Positions 63,147 through 64,000 of a stretch of DNA of 64,000 nt are shown here, one piece after another. Location of the stretch: the NCBI GenBank assembly GCA_036272595.1, contig DATAYM010000014.1, positions 1 through 64,000 of the forward strand, in the 5' to 3' direction. A model generated the notes under the pieces. That model did no database searches and had not been told where the DNA came from. It saw nothing but the letters and a program-made list of their open reading frames with translations. The stretch comes from Poindextera sp036272595 (GTDB taxonomy: Bacteria; Pseudomonadota; Alphaproteobacteria; Caulobacterales; Caulobacteraceae). Position numbers and translations under genes: made by a program. Within the stretch, counting starts at the first letter, position 1; each line of letters opens with the position of its first letter.

Positions 63147-63791
63147 ATGGGTTTTCTCGACATCGACGCGCTCGCCGCCGCGCCGCTGAGCCGCGATCCT
63201 TTCGACTATCTCGTCCTTGAGCGGTTCGTGCGGCCGGAAACGCGGCCACGGATCGCCGCGGACTATCCGACGATCGCCAAGCCGGGCTCCTTCACCCTCG
63301 AGGATGTCGAGGTCAAGGGCGCGCTGGCCGAGCTGATCGAGGAGCTGAAGGGCGAGACCTTCCGCCGCGCCATCGAACAGAAGTTCGGCCTGGACCTCGC
63401 CGACAAGGCCGTCACCTTCACCGTGCGCGGCATGTGCGGCGAGCGGGACGGCGACATCCACACCGACTCCAAGTCGAAGATCGTCACCATCCTGATCTAT
63501 CTGAACGACGACTGGGCGCCCGACGGCGGCCGCCTGCGCCTGCTCAGGAACGACCACGACTTGGAGGACTATGTCACCGAGGCGCCGCCCAACTTCGGCG
63601 CCCTGGTCGCCTTTCGCCGGTCGGACAATTCCTGGCACGGCCACAAGCGCTTCATCGGCCCCCGGCGCGTCTTGCAGATGAACTGGGTCACGTCCGAAAG
63701 CGTCGCCCAGTGGCAGCGGCTGAAGCATCGGCTGTCCGCCGCGGTCAAACGCCTCAGCCCCGCCCGCTCCGCAAGCGCCGGCGCCGCCTAG
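63147..63791 (+). CDS. 2OG-Fe(II) oxygenase family protein
   Basis: 214 residues. His105, Asp107 (GDIHTDSKSK) and His164 (NSWHGHKR) form the iron site, and an Arg in GPRRVLQMNW binds 2-oxoglutarate. IYLNDDWAPDGGRLRLL is the prolyl-4-hydroxylase-like strand. It is distinct in sequence from the oxygenase at 61412. AAAGGAG 5 bases upstream supports the ATG at 63147; an earlier ATG at 63108 is weaker. It is followed after 19 bases by the glycosyltransferase gene. Confidence 0.9.
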   Translation: MGFLDIDALAAAPLSRDPFDYLVLERFVRPETRPRIAADYPTIAKPGSFTLEDVEVKGALAELIEELKGETFRRAIEQKFGLDLADKAVTFTVRGMCGERDGDIHTDSKSKIVTILIYLNDDWAPDGGRLRLLRNDHDLEDYVTEAPPNFGALVAFRRSDNSWHGHKRFIGPRRVLQMNWVTSESVAQWQRLKHRLSAAVKRLSPARSASAGAA

Positions 63792-63810
63792 GCGGCGCGC
63801 ACGCTTCTGA

Positions 63811-64000
63811 ATGGCCAGACCGCCGCGATCCCTGATCGTCTTCCTTGTCGCGGTGACGCTGGTGCGGCTCTGCGCCGCCGCCTTCATCCCGCTCAGCGAG
63901 GACGAGGCCTATTACCGCCTGTGGGCCGGCAGCCTGCAGTTCGGCTATTTCGACCATCCGCCGATGATCGCCTGGTGGGTGCGCGCCGGCATGAGCATCG
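63811..64000 (+). CDS. ArnT/PMT-like membrane glycosyltransferase (GT39/GT83 type), 5' part
   Basis: The first 63 codons. A membrane helix (SLIVFLVAVTLVRLCAAAF) is followed by the periplasmic loop LSEDEAYYRLWA and YFDHPPMIAWW. The acidic DExxYY motif and FDHPP are characteristic of lipid-linked-sugar transferases that modify lipid A or proteins. The gene runs off the window end. It is cotranscribed with the oxygenase at 63147. Confidence 0.88.
   Translation, partial: MARPPRSLIVFLVAVTLVRLCAAAFIPLSEDEAYYRLWAGSLQFGYFDHPPMIAWWVRAGMSI

Overview
This is a 64 kb, very GC-rich piece of chromosome that reads like an aerobic, heterotrophic alphaproteobacterium. A Caulobacterales member such as a Phenylobacterium-like genus is my best guess. 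The guess rests on base composition, on GTG/TTG starts with good Shine-Dalgarno sites, and on gene content (branched-chain oxo-acid dehydrogenase, M1 peptidase, dienoyl-CoA-reductase-like SDR, palindromic intergenic repeats). No rRNA, tRNA, CRISPR array, transposase or phage gene was found. The coding is dense, and 54 protein genes or gene remnants are described. Both end genes run off the window.

Layout. 1-2.8 kb: M1 aminopeptidase (cut by the window start) and an alpha/beta hydrolase. 3.1-9.9 kb: a sugar cluster with a fused aldolase/dehydrogenase of the rhamnose type, a Gfo/Idh/MocA oxidoreductase, a PA14-containing GH3 glucosidase and a DeoR repressor. 10.2-12.8 kb: a three-gene ABC-2 exporter. 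12.8-22.5 kb: single genes, including a glyoxalase-like/DUF402 fusion, a K+ channel, a methyltransferase, a thiolase, an Hpt/receiver pair, a glycosyltransferase, a glycogen-debranching-type enzyme and alanine dehydrogenase. 22.8-26.7 kb: a tightly coupled run of an OB-fold protein, a thiolase-like protein, an M15 carboxypeptidase lipoprotein and an APC permease broken by a frameshift. 26.7-27.7 kb: two tandem paralogous membrane-anchored proteins.

27.8-35.7 kb: a TetR gene with two palindromic operators, followed by five overlapping genes: a Rieske oxygenase, a gamma-lyase-type PLP enzyme, two opine-oxidase-like flavoproteins and a CocE-type hydrolase. These look like one catabolic pathway for an unidentified N-substituted, possibly sulfur-containing, compound. 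36.7-42.5 kb: an M20 amidohydrolase, the E1alpha/E1beta/E2 genes of branched-chain 2-oxoacid dehydrogenase, and an SDR. 42.6-48.6 kb: a double-domain glycosyltransferase, an HSL-type esterase beside debris of another, a hybrid histidine kinase, an isopenicillin-N-synthase-like oxygenase and a small protein.

48.9-53.7 kb: a three-gene operon for a ferredoxin-type 2-oxoacid oxidoreductase with a GltD-like iron-sulfur flavoprotein, unexpected next to the NAD-type dehydrogenase. 53.8-58.6 kb: a flavoprotein, a SLOG-plus-transmembrane protein resembling nucleotide-sensing conflict effectors, and a lipoprotein. 58.6-60.7 kb: an ABC-2 exporter pair. 61.4-64 kb: two 2-oxoglutarate oxygenases around an ELM1-family gene, then the start of an ArnT/PMT-like membrane glycosyltransferase.

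Best candidates for something undescribed are the Rieske/PLP/opine-oxidase/CocE operon, the SLOG-membrane protein with its partners, and the ELM1/2OG-oxygenase group. Shadow frames are abundant because of the GC content and were left out.
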